From Sodiomyces alkalinus F11 (Eukaryota; Ascomycota; Sordariomycetes; Glomerellales; Plectosphaerellaceae), in the NCBI RefSeq assembly GCF_003711515.1, contig NW_021167081.1:2075170-2139169 (forward strand): a DNA stretch of 64,000 nucleotides, read 5' to 3'. Below, piece by piece: positions 11,230-21,845 of the stretch. A model generated the notes under the pieces. It had not been told where the DNA came from. It saw only the letters and a list, made by a program, of their open reading frames with translations, and searched no databases. A program made the translations under genes and the position numbers. Position 1 is the first letter of the stretch, and every line of letters starts with the position of its first letter.

Positions 11230-12640
11230 ACTAGTTAGGTATTCGGGTTACTATTATTCGAGCGCTATACCTAAAGGCTAGGGCATATAGTAGTGTAATA
11301 CCCCTTTTTATTATAGTTAAAGTAAGTGATAGAGTCGAGGTAATATAGAGACGGGGATAAGGATAACGGCTGGGGCCGTATAGGGTAACTAAGAGTAGGC
11401 TTAGGCGTAGGGGCAGAAGCAGGGGTAGTAGTGAAAGTATAAGTAGCCGGAGCGTAGGGATTATAACCGTGGGCACGCGAGCGGAAACGACGTTATTAGG
11501 TAATGGACTAGAACTCTATCCGAGCGGCGGCTAGACTATCGGTAATAGTTAAGGCCTTAGCCCTACGATAGACCGGGGCTAGGTCTTAGTAATCCTTAGG
11601 AACCTCTATAGACACTTTATAGTCCTGAATAGGTAGAAGGACCCTTATTAGTACTATCTAAATCCTCTGCTAGTCTAGGAGCTCGCCCGGTAGCTCCGAC
11701 TCTAGGGCTTCCTACTATTATATAAACTTAGCGTAGGTCTTTCCCTCTCTCTAGGATAAGATAGATTTGCTCTAGATCTATACCGCCACCTCCCTTAAAC
11801 GGGTATCGTTAGTATTAACCTGATAGAATAGCCAGGCCTATAGGGCGGCCTAGCTAACTCTATTAGAGTCGCTATCGTACTTATATCATAGTTCAGCCTG
11901 CCAGCGTTCCTTAAGGTGGTAGGGGAGGCACGATATAACGAAGTAGTTCTTCGTAGCGTCCGTGGGGAAGGACTAAGAATCGAGGTTAAATGGCTAATTT
12001 ATCTCCTAGATAAATATACGATACTTAGCCTAGGATACGCTATCCTATTTAGGTAGGGGGAAATTAAACTTAGCCTAGGTAGCGGACCCATGTATAGAGG
12101 ATATCGTGGATATATCGTGAGTATACTAGGATCCCGATAAGGGTATAACGCGGCGTCGGGGCTTAGCTATATAGCGGTAGGTAATATCGGCCGGGTTAGG
12201 ATTAATAGTGGGATTAATAGTAGTAGTAGCGATAGTAGTAGTGTCCGCCTCGAGCTTAGTAAGGTAAGCGAGCTTACGCTTACAGTGGTTCTACGCCTCT
12301 ATCCACTTAACGCGTTTATCTAGTGATTCCTCCGTTAGCGTGGTTAGGTTAATGTTTATATACGGGGGCAGGTTAGGATTATACGCTAGTCCCGTTATAA
12401 TCGCGGTCTAAGAAATAGAGGCAGCGCTAGTGATAGGGCCAGGAATAGATATAGGAGTAGAAGCAGGAATAGGCGCCGGTGCGGTGGTAGATATAGGAGC
12501 CGTGTTAGTTCCCGGCGTGTTCCTGTTATATTCCTTATCGGCGTCCTCTATAAAGGCGGTTTCGCTATCGCGGAGCTATCGCTCGAACTAGCTAGTAGCC
12601 TTATCGAAATCGAAGGTAGGATCGTTTATATCGTGATAGT
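11230..12640 (-). pseudogene. Gypsy B copy 1 gag remnant
   Basis: The minus-strand frame between the 5' LTR and pol is gag-like. Near its C terminus (about 11285-11330) is a CCHC-like knuckle in which Cys and His codons are mostly TAC or stops, followed by an intact ICPSL. It is co-linear with 20000-21450 in copy 2. The N-terminal part (12430-12560) contains a Gly/Ala/Ile repeat tract on the plus strand that is only a shadow. Confidence 0.65.
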
Positions 12641-12701
12641 TAGATATCTTAGTAACTCTCCTTAACGGTCTTCGCACTCTTAGAGGGTAGAGTGATTAAA
12701 A

Positions 12702-13055
12702 GATTAAATAGGTAGTCGTAAAGAGTGAAAAGGTAGGGTTAAGTAAGGAATTAGGTAGGATCACGATAGGATCACGATAAGGAAAGTGTAGATATAGCTA
12801 AAGAATTAGATTAATCGCTGGCCTCCCTCTTCTAAGGTGAGGCTCCTCCGCCCCTTAAGACTACGCTCCGCTACTCCTCGAGGACTACTTTATTTACTTC
12901 CTCGAGGGCTTCCTTATTTGCTTCGAGGGGCTATTCTATTTACTAGTATAATAACTGCTTTGTTTATACCTCGAGGGGTCTTAGACTGGGCATGCCTGGA
13001 CCCCTATGGGTTTATACTAGGGACCTATTATAACTACTACTACAGGCACCTAACA
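12702..13055 (-). repeat. Gypsy B copy 1 5' LTR, 354 bp
   Basis: Same length and sequence family as 13685-14038 and 21487-21840. On the element strand it begins TGTTAGGTGCCTG. The opposite terminus is altered (GATTAAATAGG instead of TGTTAAATAGG on the plus strand). Confidence 0.88.
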
Positions 13056-13684
13056 AATAGCCGGCGTCTATATAAGAATATAAGTTATGCTAATACCGTT
13101 ATAGTACTATAGGTATACTATAGTAGCGTATTCTAATTATCTTAATAGGTCCCCTTTACTACTAAAAAGTAGTAATAGCGTTTTATAGATCTCCATAAAG
13201 CGTATATAGCGGTAAAGGCCGCCGGTAATAACGGTATCGCTGCTATAAGTATCCCCTTTTAGTGCTATAGTAACCCCCTTACTAATAAGCTATAGGCTAA
13301 GAGCGCCTAGGGATAGCGTCCCGGTTATTTAGCCGGGCCCTAAACTGGACGTTACCTTCCGGTTATAGCCACGGCGGTATTACACTAGCGGAGGTATAGG
13401 AGTTAGTTTACTAGATAAGGCATTAGGAGGGTAAGATAGACTTAATTATAGAATACCTTATAAGTGGCCTCCTTTTAGCCCTGTTACGGCCCTTAGCAGT
13501 GGTAGTTAGCTAACTAGTTCTTATAGGGCCTTAAGTATATTAAGAGTAGTATTAGTATTACCGAGGGCAATATAAATAATAATAACTAGTAGTACCCTAT
13601 TAGTGCTAAGCTAATACCGCCGAGGTCCTAGCTTATAGGATCCTTATCGATAATTAACTAATTCGCTATACTATTCTATCCCCG
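13056..13684. other. RIP-mutated DNA between two Gypsy B LTRs, unassigned
   Basis: 629 bp of TA-rich, CA/TG-poor DNA between the outer LTR edges of the two Gypsy B copies. It is probably the older repeat into which Gypsy B copy 2 inserted, possibly the missing 3' end of the LINE that resumes at 21846, because copy 2 separates the two. I could not confirm this by translation. Confidence 0.4.
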
Positions 13685-14038
13685 TGTTAAATAGGTAGTC
13701 GCAAAGAGTGAAAAGGTAGGGTCAAGTAAGGAACCAGGTAGAATCATAATAGGATCACGATAGGGAAAGTGTAGGGCTAGCCACAGAATCAGATTAATCA
13801 CTGACCTCCCCCTTTAAAGGGGAGGCTTTTCCGCTCCTTAAGACCACGTTCCGTTACTTCCTGGAGGAATACTTATTTTCTTCCTCAAGGGCTACCTTAT
13901 TTACTTCGAGGGACTATTCTATTTACTATATAATAACTTACTTTATTTATGCCTCGAGGGGCTTTGGACTAGGTATACCTAGACCCCTATAGGTTTATAC
14001 TAGGGTCCTATTACAACTATTACTATAGGCACCTAATA
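13685..14038 (-). repeat. Gypsy B copy 2 3' LTR, 354 bp
   Basis: Plus-strand start TGTTAAATAGGTAGTCG, end GGCACCTAATA. On the element strand it is preceded by a purine-rich stretch (GGGGGAGG, within 14045-14056) that fits a polypurine tract. Confidence 0.85.
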
Positions 14039-14041
14039 TAG

Positions 14042-15677
14042 CGACCTCCCCCGGATACTCCTGTCCTTAGGAGCGCCCGATCCGTGCTAGCCTCTCGGCT
14101 CCTCCGAAGACCTAGTCTCCGAACCCGTCTTTAAATCCCCCGGTGCCCCGAACCAGAGCCCTCCACGATAGGACCCTAATAGGTCCCCGCCTAGTTCCCA
14201 CACGGAGCCCTCTTAGCCGTGGCTTTAATCCGGGTATATACTCTCTTTCTCTTTAATTCATTAACCAAAAACCACTATCGGAGGCCACTCTATCCTTAAC
14301 CCGAGACTAAAAAGCTATTATGCCCTCCGGGACCCTCATAGGTTCCAGGCTAGTTTCTTCCTAGGCCTTCGAATCCGTCCCTTTATCCCCCTAGGTTATC
14401 TCTTTAATCTATCTATAAAGATTCCCTCTTAGTATTACGTGGGGCCTAATAGTGCTCCTTCTACGAACTTATAGCTTCCTTCTTTATACTAAAATTAGGT
14501 ACTATATAACTGCTTTTTTAGGGATATCTCGTAACCTGCCGTTATTCCCTCTTCATATTCTTTTCTTCCTCCTTTATACTTAATTTTTCTGATGATGCTA
14601 CCTTTTTCGGTGAGTTCTGCCCTATCTAAGATATCGCGTACTAACGACTTATAGTCTTAATTAATCTAATAACTAACTACTATCTTGGAAGTGCTTCTAA
14701 GCCTATCTCTGGTTTAAAGTACTTAGCTAACCACGCGATATAGTGTAGTCACTATACTTTCCTAAGAGGATAATAATAATAAACACGCCGCCACTCTCGC
14801 GAGTATAACACAAGCCTCTAAGAGGCTTAAGACCACGGCTACGGTATCGTCCTTATACTCCGCTAGGTAGTCTACCCCGTAATCGGTTATATAGCCTGCC
14901 TTATCGTAGGTTATCGCTCTAGCTACGCTAGAGCCTCCTACTCCTACTACGGCTACGTCGTCGTCGATTACTACGCTATCGGTTACTCTATACTAGAGGG
15001 TAGTGTATATCGGTATCGGCGGGGATCTAAGGGCTCCCTGTGTGTCTGATACGGGTAAGTTAGTGGCGATTAACTTTAAGGAAAAAACGTACACTATCGA
15101 GGCTGTAATATACAGCTATACCGATAATAGTCGGCGGATGTATAAGTGCCACTATTACTCTAGGCATAATAGCCTTAAGTACCGCGTAGTAAGTTAGATA
15201 TCTTCGTTATTATTCCGATACGCCTTTATTCCCTTTTATATCTCTTTACTATCCTTATAGCTATAGTCCCTCCCTTTATAGACTACTCCGTGGTCCTATT
15301 AGTCTAATATGTGTAATAGCTTCCTATCGCCGGTAAGAATACTACAGAGTAGCTATAAAAGGTTTTAGTTATCGCTATCGAGAAAGATAGCCTAAATAAG
15401 AGTCGCCGCATAAGTATTACCAATTATATCTCTTTATTAACTATATTCCTTTGTTAGTCCTATATAGTTCCCTAGCGATTTACTTCCCCCTTACGTATCT
15501 TATTATACGGAGTAGTAATTAGCGTAGTTAGCGTAATATATTATATTACTATAACCACTATTTTCTTTCTATTATAAGTATTATCGCCGTATATAGTTAT
15601 TAAGTTATAACCGGGCGGCGCCGCCTTCCTAAAACGTAGGAGTCTACGCGCCTCGTACTATTAATTCCGTGACGGTT
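14042..15677. other. Non-pol DNA inside Gypsy B copy 2, partly spared from RIP
   Basis: About 1.6 kb with no recognisable coding frame. The first 600 bp keep many CA and TG dinucleotides and contain two diverged copies of a block built around TCCGAACCCGTC and TTAAATCCCC (about 14100-14230 and 14310-14400). The rest is TA-rich. It may be the internal part of an element D relative whose terminal repeat follows at 15678-16055. Confidence 0.4.
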
Positions 15678-16055
15678 AACGCCCGCGGAACGCAGGGCTT
15701 TTATCGCCCGGGGTATATAATACGCCTTTAGTAAGGATAGCCTAAGCACTATTCGCTTAGCCATAGAGTGAATAGCGCGGGTATTATTCGCGCGGATAGA
15801 GGACGTATAGCTCCGGTATTATCCGTACGAATAGGGAATATATAGCGCCCGGACCACGCGCGGAAATAGCGTGGTATAGATACTCGGATTATAGTTAGAC
15901 CGAACCGGCTAAGGGATATATCCTCGGCGCGGTTCCCCCTTAGCTTAGTAAAAGATATCTTTATTCTACCCTTATATACTAGAGTCAAGGTCGCCCTTTT
16001 AAACCCTGGAAGCCCTAGGTCTAATAGTACTGGCTGGCCAGGGATTTGCCTAGAC
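15678..16055 (+). repeat. Diverged terminal repeat of element D
   Basis: The block 15678-15725 (CGCCCGCGG, then CGCCCGGGGTATATAATACG) matches the segment just left of the right-hand repeat of element D (55492-55540). The block 15930-16055 (AGATATCTTTATT, then GGTCTAATAGTACTGGCTGG and CAGGGCTTATTA) matches the last 150 bp of that repeat. The middle is different and lacks the 29-bp tandem units. It is therefore a third, divergent family member embedded in Gypsy B copy 2. Confidence 0.5.
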
Positions 16056-19000
16056 AGGGCTTATTAGTTCCGCTTCGGCTCCTAGGTATTGTCTTCGTCG
16101 CTATAGCCGGCCTATTTAATTAGGTACTAACGCCGTTTACCCTAATAGCGATAGTCGAGGATAGCTTTAACCTTATACCTATACTAGTCCGGTTTAACAT
16201 TAACCGCGGGTAGTTCCGGTTATAATCGATCGCGGGACCTCTATAGTTTTAGTAAAGACACGGGGAAAACATTATAGATCCTTATACCTTTTAGCAGTGC
16301 TAACTAATAAGCCAGGCTATACGTGCCGATAATCTTAGTTACCTTATACGGCCCGATAAACTTATCGCTAAGCTTTTTCGAAGGTCTTTTCTATCGGATA
16401 TTCTTCGTGGATAGTAAAACGTATTTATCCACTTTAAACCTCCGCTAAGTATAACCGTTATTATAGTATCGTTCGTAAAAGGCCTACGCCCTCTTAATAA
16501 GGTCTAAGATAGATCTGCGCTAGGCTATAAAGTGCTCCGCACGGTGCTCTATTTTAGCGGCGCGAACCTTACCTACCCTTAGGAGCTATACTTTGTTAGG
16601 GCCTCGGGGGTTATAGCCTATTAGGGTATCGGATAGGGTATAACGTATCGTAAAATACCACGCTATATTATAGGTCAATTCTACTAATGGTAGTCGGTCA
16701 ACCTAGTTATCCTATTCCTATACGCAGAATATATAAAGATAGTACTCGAGGTTCTAATTCTATCGCTCCGTCTATCTATCCGTTTACGGGTGCTACGCTA
16801 TAGATAGACGCCTAGCTATACCTAAATATCCACAGAGTGTTACCTAAAAACGACTTATAAAAAAGGCCCCGCGATTAGATATAATACTATCGGGTAACCT
16901 AAAAATGCAGAAAACGTAATGCCACAGGGACTCAGCTAACCCTTCTACTATCAGACCACTACTCGAAGGGATATAAATCGAGTACTTTATTAGGCGGCAC
17001 ACCACTATAAGGATAGTATTCCGTTTACGGCCTAGGCTATAAACCGGCGGTAGCCCCGTAATAAAGTTAATAGATATCTCTGCAAAGGGGCGCTAAGGCA
17101 CTAGGAGACTCGCTAGCTCGCTATAAGGCTTATAATACCGCGGCTTAGTACGCTAATAGATAGCATAGATAGGCATAAACTACCGGATATCCCTAGGTAA
17201 ATAATCCTAAAAGTAAAAGTCCGAAATCCTCTTAATAGTCCTTATAACCCTATAATACCCTACGCTAGGTCCGTTATAGAAACACTATAGGACCTTTTAA
17301 CGGAGGCTAGAGTAGTCTAGCATAAAAACGCGATTCTTAAAATAAAGGATACTACTACTCCTAGACTAGTATCCGTACGTGGTATTATAACCGTGGGCCT
17401 CATGCTATCTAGTATAAAAAAGGTTATCCGCTTACGCCTTTACTACCTCTTCTAGTAAGGTAGGGGAATTAAGAGCGGGAAAATCAGGGTTAAAATCGGG
17501 GGCAGGGCGGGAACCACGCTAGTTCCTGATAAAGCCTAAAACAAATTACCTCGAAAAAGACTCCGAGGTATAGTTATCCGCTTATATCTTAACTATCTTT
17601 TTCGGTAAGATAGGAGGAGCGGGAATAGCGTGTATACTATACTAGGTCCTATATAGGCCTAAGGCAGAACGCTTCGAAACAGAATCTAAAAAAAGATTAT
17701 CCGCTTACGTCTTTACTACTAAGATAGGAGGAGCGGGCTCTAAAAAAAGGTTATCCGTTTACGTCTCGACTATCTTCAGCAAGATAGGAGGGGCGGGGAA
17801 ATCATAACCGGAGCTATTACGGGAACCACCCTGGTTCCTGATATAGCCTATAATACAATGCTTCGAAAAAGACTCTACCGCCGTAGCCTGGTTAGTAACC
17901 AGGGCATACTTATAGGGCGTATATTAGGGCTTTCTTAATAGCCTATCCGCGGGATTTAACGTCCCCGCGCAGTACCGGATCTTAGAATCAAATAGTGCTA
18001 ATTCTTCGAGCTAACGGGTATGCTACCCCTTAAGCTTCGGCTTATCTAATAGGTAACGGTGCTTTAAATAGTCTATCAGGGCCACCACAGGGCTTTGACT
18101 ATAGGCTACGTAGTGGCGCTATATCCGAAAAGACTCGATAATAGCTATAAGCTTAGAGTCGGGCGTGCTATAGTTAAGCTCAGCGCCGCGGAGCTTACGG
18201 GATATAAACGTAACGGGTCTCTATAGCCTATCCTCGAGTTAACTAATAACGGCCCTAATTATAAAAGCAGAAGCATTAGGCTTAATACGTATTAGCAGCG
18301 CAGGGTCAAAATACCTTAAAACTAGCGCTCTCTAAAACAGTAGCTTTATTTCCTCGAACACGGCCTAGGCCTACTAAGAAAGCATAAGGACCCCGGTCTG
18401 GCCCCTAGTAGGGCCTCTAGTATAGCCTCCGGTGTAGCTTCCTTTTAAATAGTCTATAAGAGGGGCGGCCACCTTAGACTAGTTCTTGATAAAACGCCTA
18501 TAAAACCCCGTAAAACCGAGGAAGACCTATATCTTCTTAACACTATTAAGGAGTTCCTAGTCGTGGATTACCTCCACGCGAGCCGTGTCTATATATACCC
18601 TATCTAGGTTATAGATAAACCCTAGGAATTTAATATCGCGGGTTTTAAACTTATACTTATCGGGGTTAGTATACAGGAACCACTACCTAAGCCTTATAAG
18701 GACCTCGCGGACGTGTACACGGTGAGTAGCTAAGTCCTTACTATAAATAAGGATATCGTCGAGGTATATAATATAGATAGTATCGATAAAGCCCAATAGC
18801 GCTTAATTAATATAGCGTTAAAAGCTTACGGGCGTGTTAGTTAACCCGAATAGTATAACGAGGTACTCGTAGTGACTGTATTTTATCCGGAACGCCGTTT
18901 TCCACTTATCGCCCTCCCGAATCCGTAACCGATAGTACGTATCTTTAAGGTCTAGCTTAGTGTAGTACTACGCTAACAATAACCGATCTAGGATTTCGTG

Positions 19001-19900
19001 GATTAGGGGCAGGGGGGTATAGTCCTTAACGGTCACCTTATTTAGCCCCCTATAATTAATATAGAGGCGTAGCTTACTACCCTTCTTAGGAATAAACAGA
19101 ATAGAGGCGCCGGCTAGGCTAGTAGACAGTCTAATCCAGCCCTTCGCAACGGTATCCTATAAATACTAATATAGCACCTTAAGCTCTTATACGGCGAGGG
19201 GGTAAATAGGACCGTATAGCGGCTTCTTCCCTTCCTCGATTTCAATCGCGTAATCCTATTACTAATACGTCGGCAGCCGCCCGGTATTATCGATGTTAAA
19301 GACGTTAGCAAAATCTTAATAGTATTCTGGTAGCGTAGGGGCTTCCCCGGCCTCTAAGAATTTATCTCTATATCCTACTAAAGGGTCATCTACTAGACTA
19401 ATATAGCCGATACGTAGGCCCCGCGTAGAACCTATATAGGTTAGAGTAAGGATAGACTTAGCTTATCTAACTGCCCTACATAGCTCTCTTAGTAATATAA
19501 CTACTCTAAGCTCCGCATAGAATAAAGGATAGGTCTATATACTATACTGCTAATTAATATTAGGGTTAACGGCCATAAGTCACGGCCTCCCTAAGATAAT
19601 CTTTACGCCCGTGAGATTTATAACGTGGAACTCGGCGCGTTACACCCTCTTTCGGCCCTAATAGTCTATAGCGATAATAATCCTATAGGTGGACCGTAGG
19701 GTTATCTTTGACTATCCTTCTATAATCCAGAATACCGGAACCGGGGACCTTTTAGAAACCTAACTAGGTCTTAGGAGGGACCGGTCTAAAACGTTAATAT
19801 CGACGCCTCTGTTAAAGAGAGCTAACGTCTATACCTATTCCCTACCTCGACGAGGGGATACACGTGCCTCTACCAGTATAGCGGTAGTAGAAGGGGTTAC
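16050..19900 (-). pseudogene. Gypsy B copy 2 pol remnant
   Basis: The minus strand encodes the integrase C-terminal SH3-like region (about 16260-16440; FIGPY/IGTYS motif preserved in part), the integrase core (16450-17350), a Pro-rich linker with repeats (17410-17800), RNase H (about 18000-18300) and reverse transcriptase with YLDDI still intact (18753-18766). Frequent TAA/TAG stops show RIP inactivation. Compared with copy 1 it lacks the Harbinger insertion and keeps more catalytic residues. Confidence 0.8.
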
Positions 19901-19999
19901 TGGAGGCGGGTATTATTCCTAGGGCACCTCGCCTGTAATACGGCCGACTATAGGATAAGATATAGACACCGGTTAGGTATTCGGGTTACTATTACTCGA

Positions 20000-21450
20000 G
20001 CGTCGCTCGGCACGGGGGCTAGGGCATATAGTGGCGTAGTGCCCTCTTTAGTTATAATTATAGTAAGTGATAGAATTAAGGTACGATAACGGTCTAGGGC
20101 GTATAGGGTAGCTAGGAGTAGTAGCGGAGGCTAGTATAGGCGTAGGGGCAGATATAGGGGTGGACGTAGAGATACTAGTAGAACCGTAGGTGGCCGGAGC
20201 GTAGGGATTATAACCGTAGGCATATAAGCGGAAATAACGTTATTAGGTAGCGGACTAGAAGTCTATCCGGCCGACGGCTAAGCCGTCGGTAATAGTTAAG
20301 GCCTCTGCCCTATAACAGGCCGGGGCTAGATCCTAGTAGTCCTTAGGAACCCCTATAAGCACTATATAGTCCTGAATAGGTGGAAGGACCCTTATTAGTA
20401 CTATCTAAATCCTCTACTAGTCCGGGAGCTCGCCTAGTAGTTCCGACTCCAGGGCTTCCTACCGTTATATAAACTTAGTATAGGACTCGCCCTCTCTTTA
20501 GGATAAGATAGACTCGCTCTAGATATATACCGCTACCGCTTATAGGCGGGTATCGTTATCGTTAACCTAGCGGGATAGCTAGGCCTATAAGACCACCTAG
20601 CTAACCCTATTAGAGTCGCTATCGTACTTATATCGTAGTTTAGCCTACTAGCACTCCTTAAGGTAATAGGAGAGACACGATATAATAAAGTAGTTCTTCG
20701 CAGCGTCTATAGGGAAGGACTAGGAATCTAGGTTAAACTGCTAATTCGTCTCCTAGATAAACGTATAATACCTAGCCTAGGATATACTATCCTATTTTAG
20801 AAACGGAAAATTAAACTTAGCCTATATACCGGATCCATGTATAGATAATGTCGTGGATATATCGTGGGTATACTAGGATCCCGATAGGGTTATGGTGATA
20901 CGATATCGCGGTTTAGCTATACGATAGTGGGTAATATCGGCCGGGTCAGGATTCATAGCGGCGGCGGCGGCGGTAGTAGCGGCGGTAGTATCCGCCTCTA
21001 GCTTAGTAAGGTACGCGAGCTTACGCTTACGGTGGTTCTATACCTCTATCTATTTAATGCATTCGTCTAGTTATTCCTCCGTTAGCGTGGCTAGGTTAAC
21101 GTTCGTATACGGAGGCAGGTTAGGGTTATACGCAGGTTCTATTATAGTCTTAGGAGGAACGAGGACGGTAATAGGGGTAGAGGTAGTAGCAGAGGTAGTG
21201 CTAGCGATAGGGACAGTAATAGTGGCAGTGATAGGGATAGAAGCAGGAATTGGTGCCAGTGCGGTGGTAGATACGGGAGTAGTCTTAGTTCCCGGCGTAT
21301 TCCCGTCGTTTTCCTCGTCGTGGGGGGCGTTTTCTATAAAGGCGGTCTCGCTATCGCGGAGCTACTACTCGAACTAACTAGTAGCCTTATTAAAATTAAA
21401 GGTGGGATCGTTTATTTTATGATAGTTAGATATCTTAGTAACTCTTCTTA
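20000..21450 (-). pseudogene. Gypsy B copy 2 gag remnant
   Basis: Co-linear with copy 1 gag (11230-12640), including the degraded CCHC region near 20040-20090. On the plus strand, 21150-21280 is a GTAG/ATAGGGGTAGAGGTAG-like repetitive tract that produces a spurious Val/Ala/Gly-rich frame; I treat that as a shadow. Confidence 0.65.
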
Positions 21451-21486
21451 ACGGTCTTCGCGCCCTTAAGGGTAGAGCGATTAAAA

Positions 21487-21840
21487 TGTTAAATAGGTAG
21501 TCGTAAAGAGTAAAAAGGTAGGGTTAAGTAAGGAACCAGGTAGGATCACGATAGGATCACGATAGGGAAAGTGTAGGGGTAGCCAAAAAATTAGATTAAT
21601 CGCTAGCCTCCCCCTTTAAAGGGGAGGCTCCTCCGCTCCTTAAGACTACGCTCCGCTACTCTTTAAGGACTGCTTTATTTTCTTCCTCGAGGGCTACCTT
21701 ATTTACTTTAAGGGACTATTCTATTTACTATATAATAACTTACTTTATTTATACCTCGAGGGGTTTCAGACTATGCACACTTAGACCCCTGTGGGTTCAT
21801 ACTAGGGTCCTATTATAACCACTGCTGCAGGCACCTAACA
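21487..21840 (-). repeat. Gypsy B copy 2 5' LTR, 354 bp
   Basis: Plus-strand TGTTAAATAGG to GGCACCTAACA, so both TG and CA ends are intact. Same length as the other two Gypsy B LTRs. Confidence 0.88.
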
Positions 21841-21845
21841 TCCCG

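Larger units (their letters stand above)
6299..13055 (-). mobile_element. Gypsy B copy 1: LTR retrotransposon, 5' LTR retained, split by two insertions
   Basis: This is a minus-strand Gypsy-like element with a 354-bp 5' LTR at 12702-13055, gag at about 11230-12640, reverse transcriptase around 10020 and integrase pieces at 6300-6725 and 8385-8700. It is co-linear with copy 2 (13685-21840). The integrase is interrupted by a PIF/Harbinger transposon (about 6728-8385), and the left end is cut off by Gypsy A at 6298, so the 3' LTR is not visible. RIP is heavy throughout. Confidence 0.85.
13685..21840 (-). mobile_element. Gypsy B copy 2: LTR-bounded Gypsy retrotransposon, 8156 bp
   Basis: Both LTRs are present and exactly 354 bp long (13685-14038 and 21487-21840). 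The flanking pentamers are CCCCG (13680-13684) and TCCCG (21841-21845), a probable 5-bp target duplication with one change. On the minus strand the order is gag (about 20000-21450), RT (YLDDI box intact at 18753-18766), Pro-rich linker (17410-17800) and integrase with an SH3-like C terminus (about 16050-17350). Between the integrase and the 3' LTR lie about 2 kb (14039-16055) that pol does not explain. Many TAA/TAG stops; inactive. Confidence 0.88.

Noticed and set aside
21057..21377. 106-codon Val/Gly/Ala-rich plus-strand frame
   Set aside because: Antisense shadow of a GTAG/ATAG repeat in Gypsy B gag.
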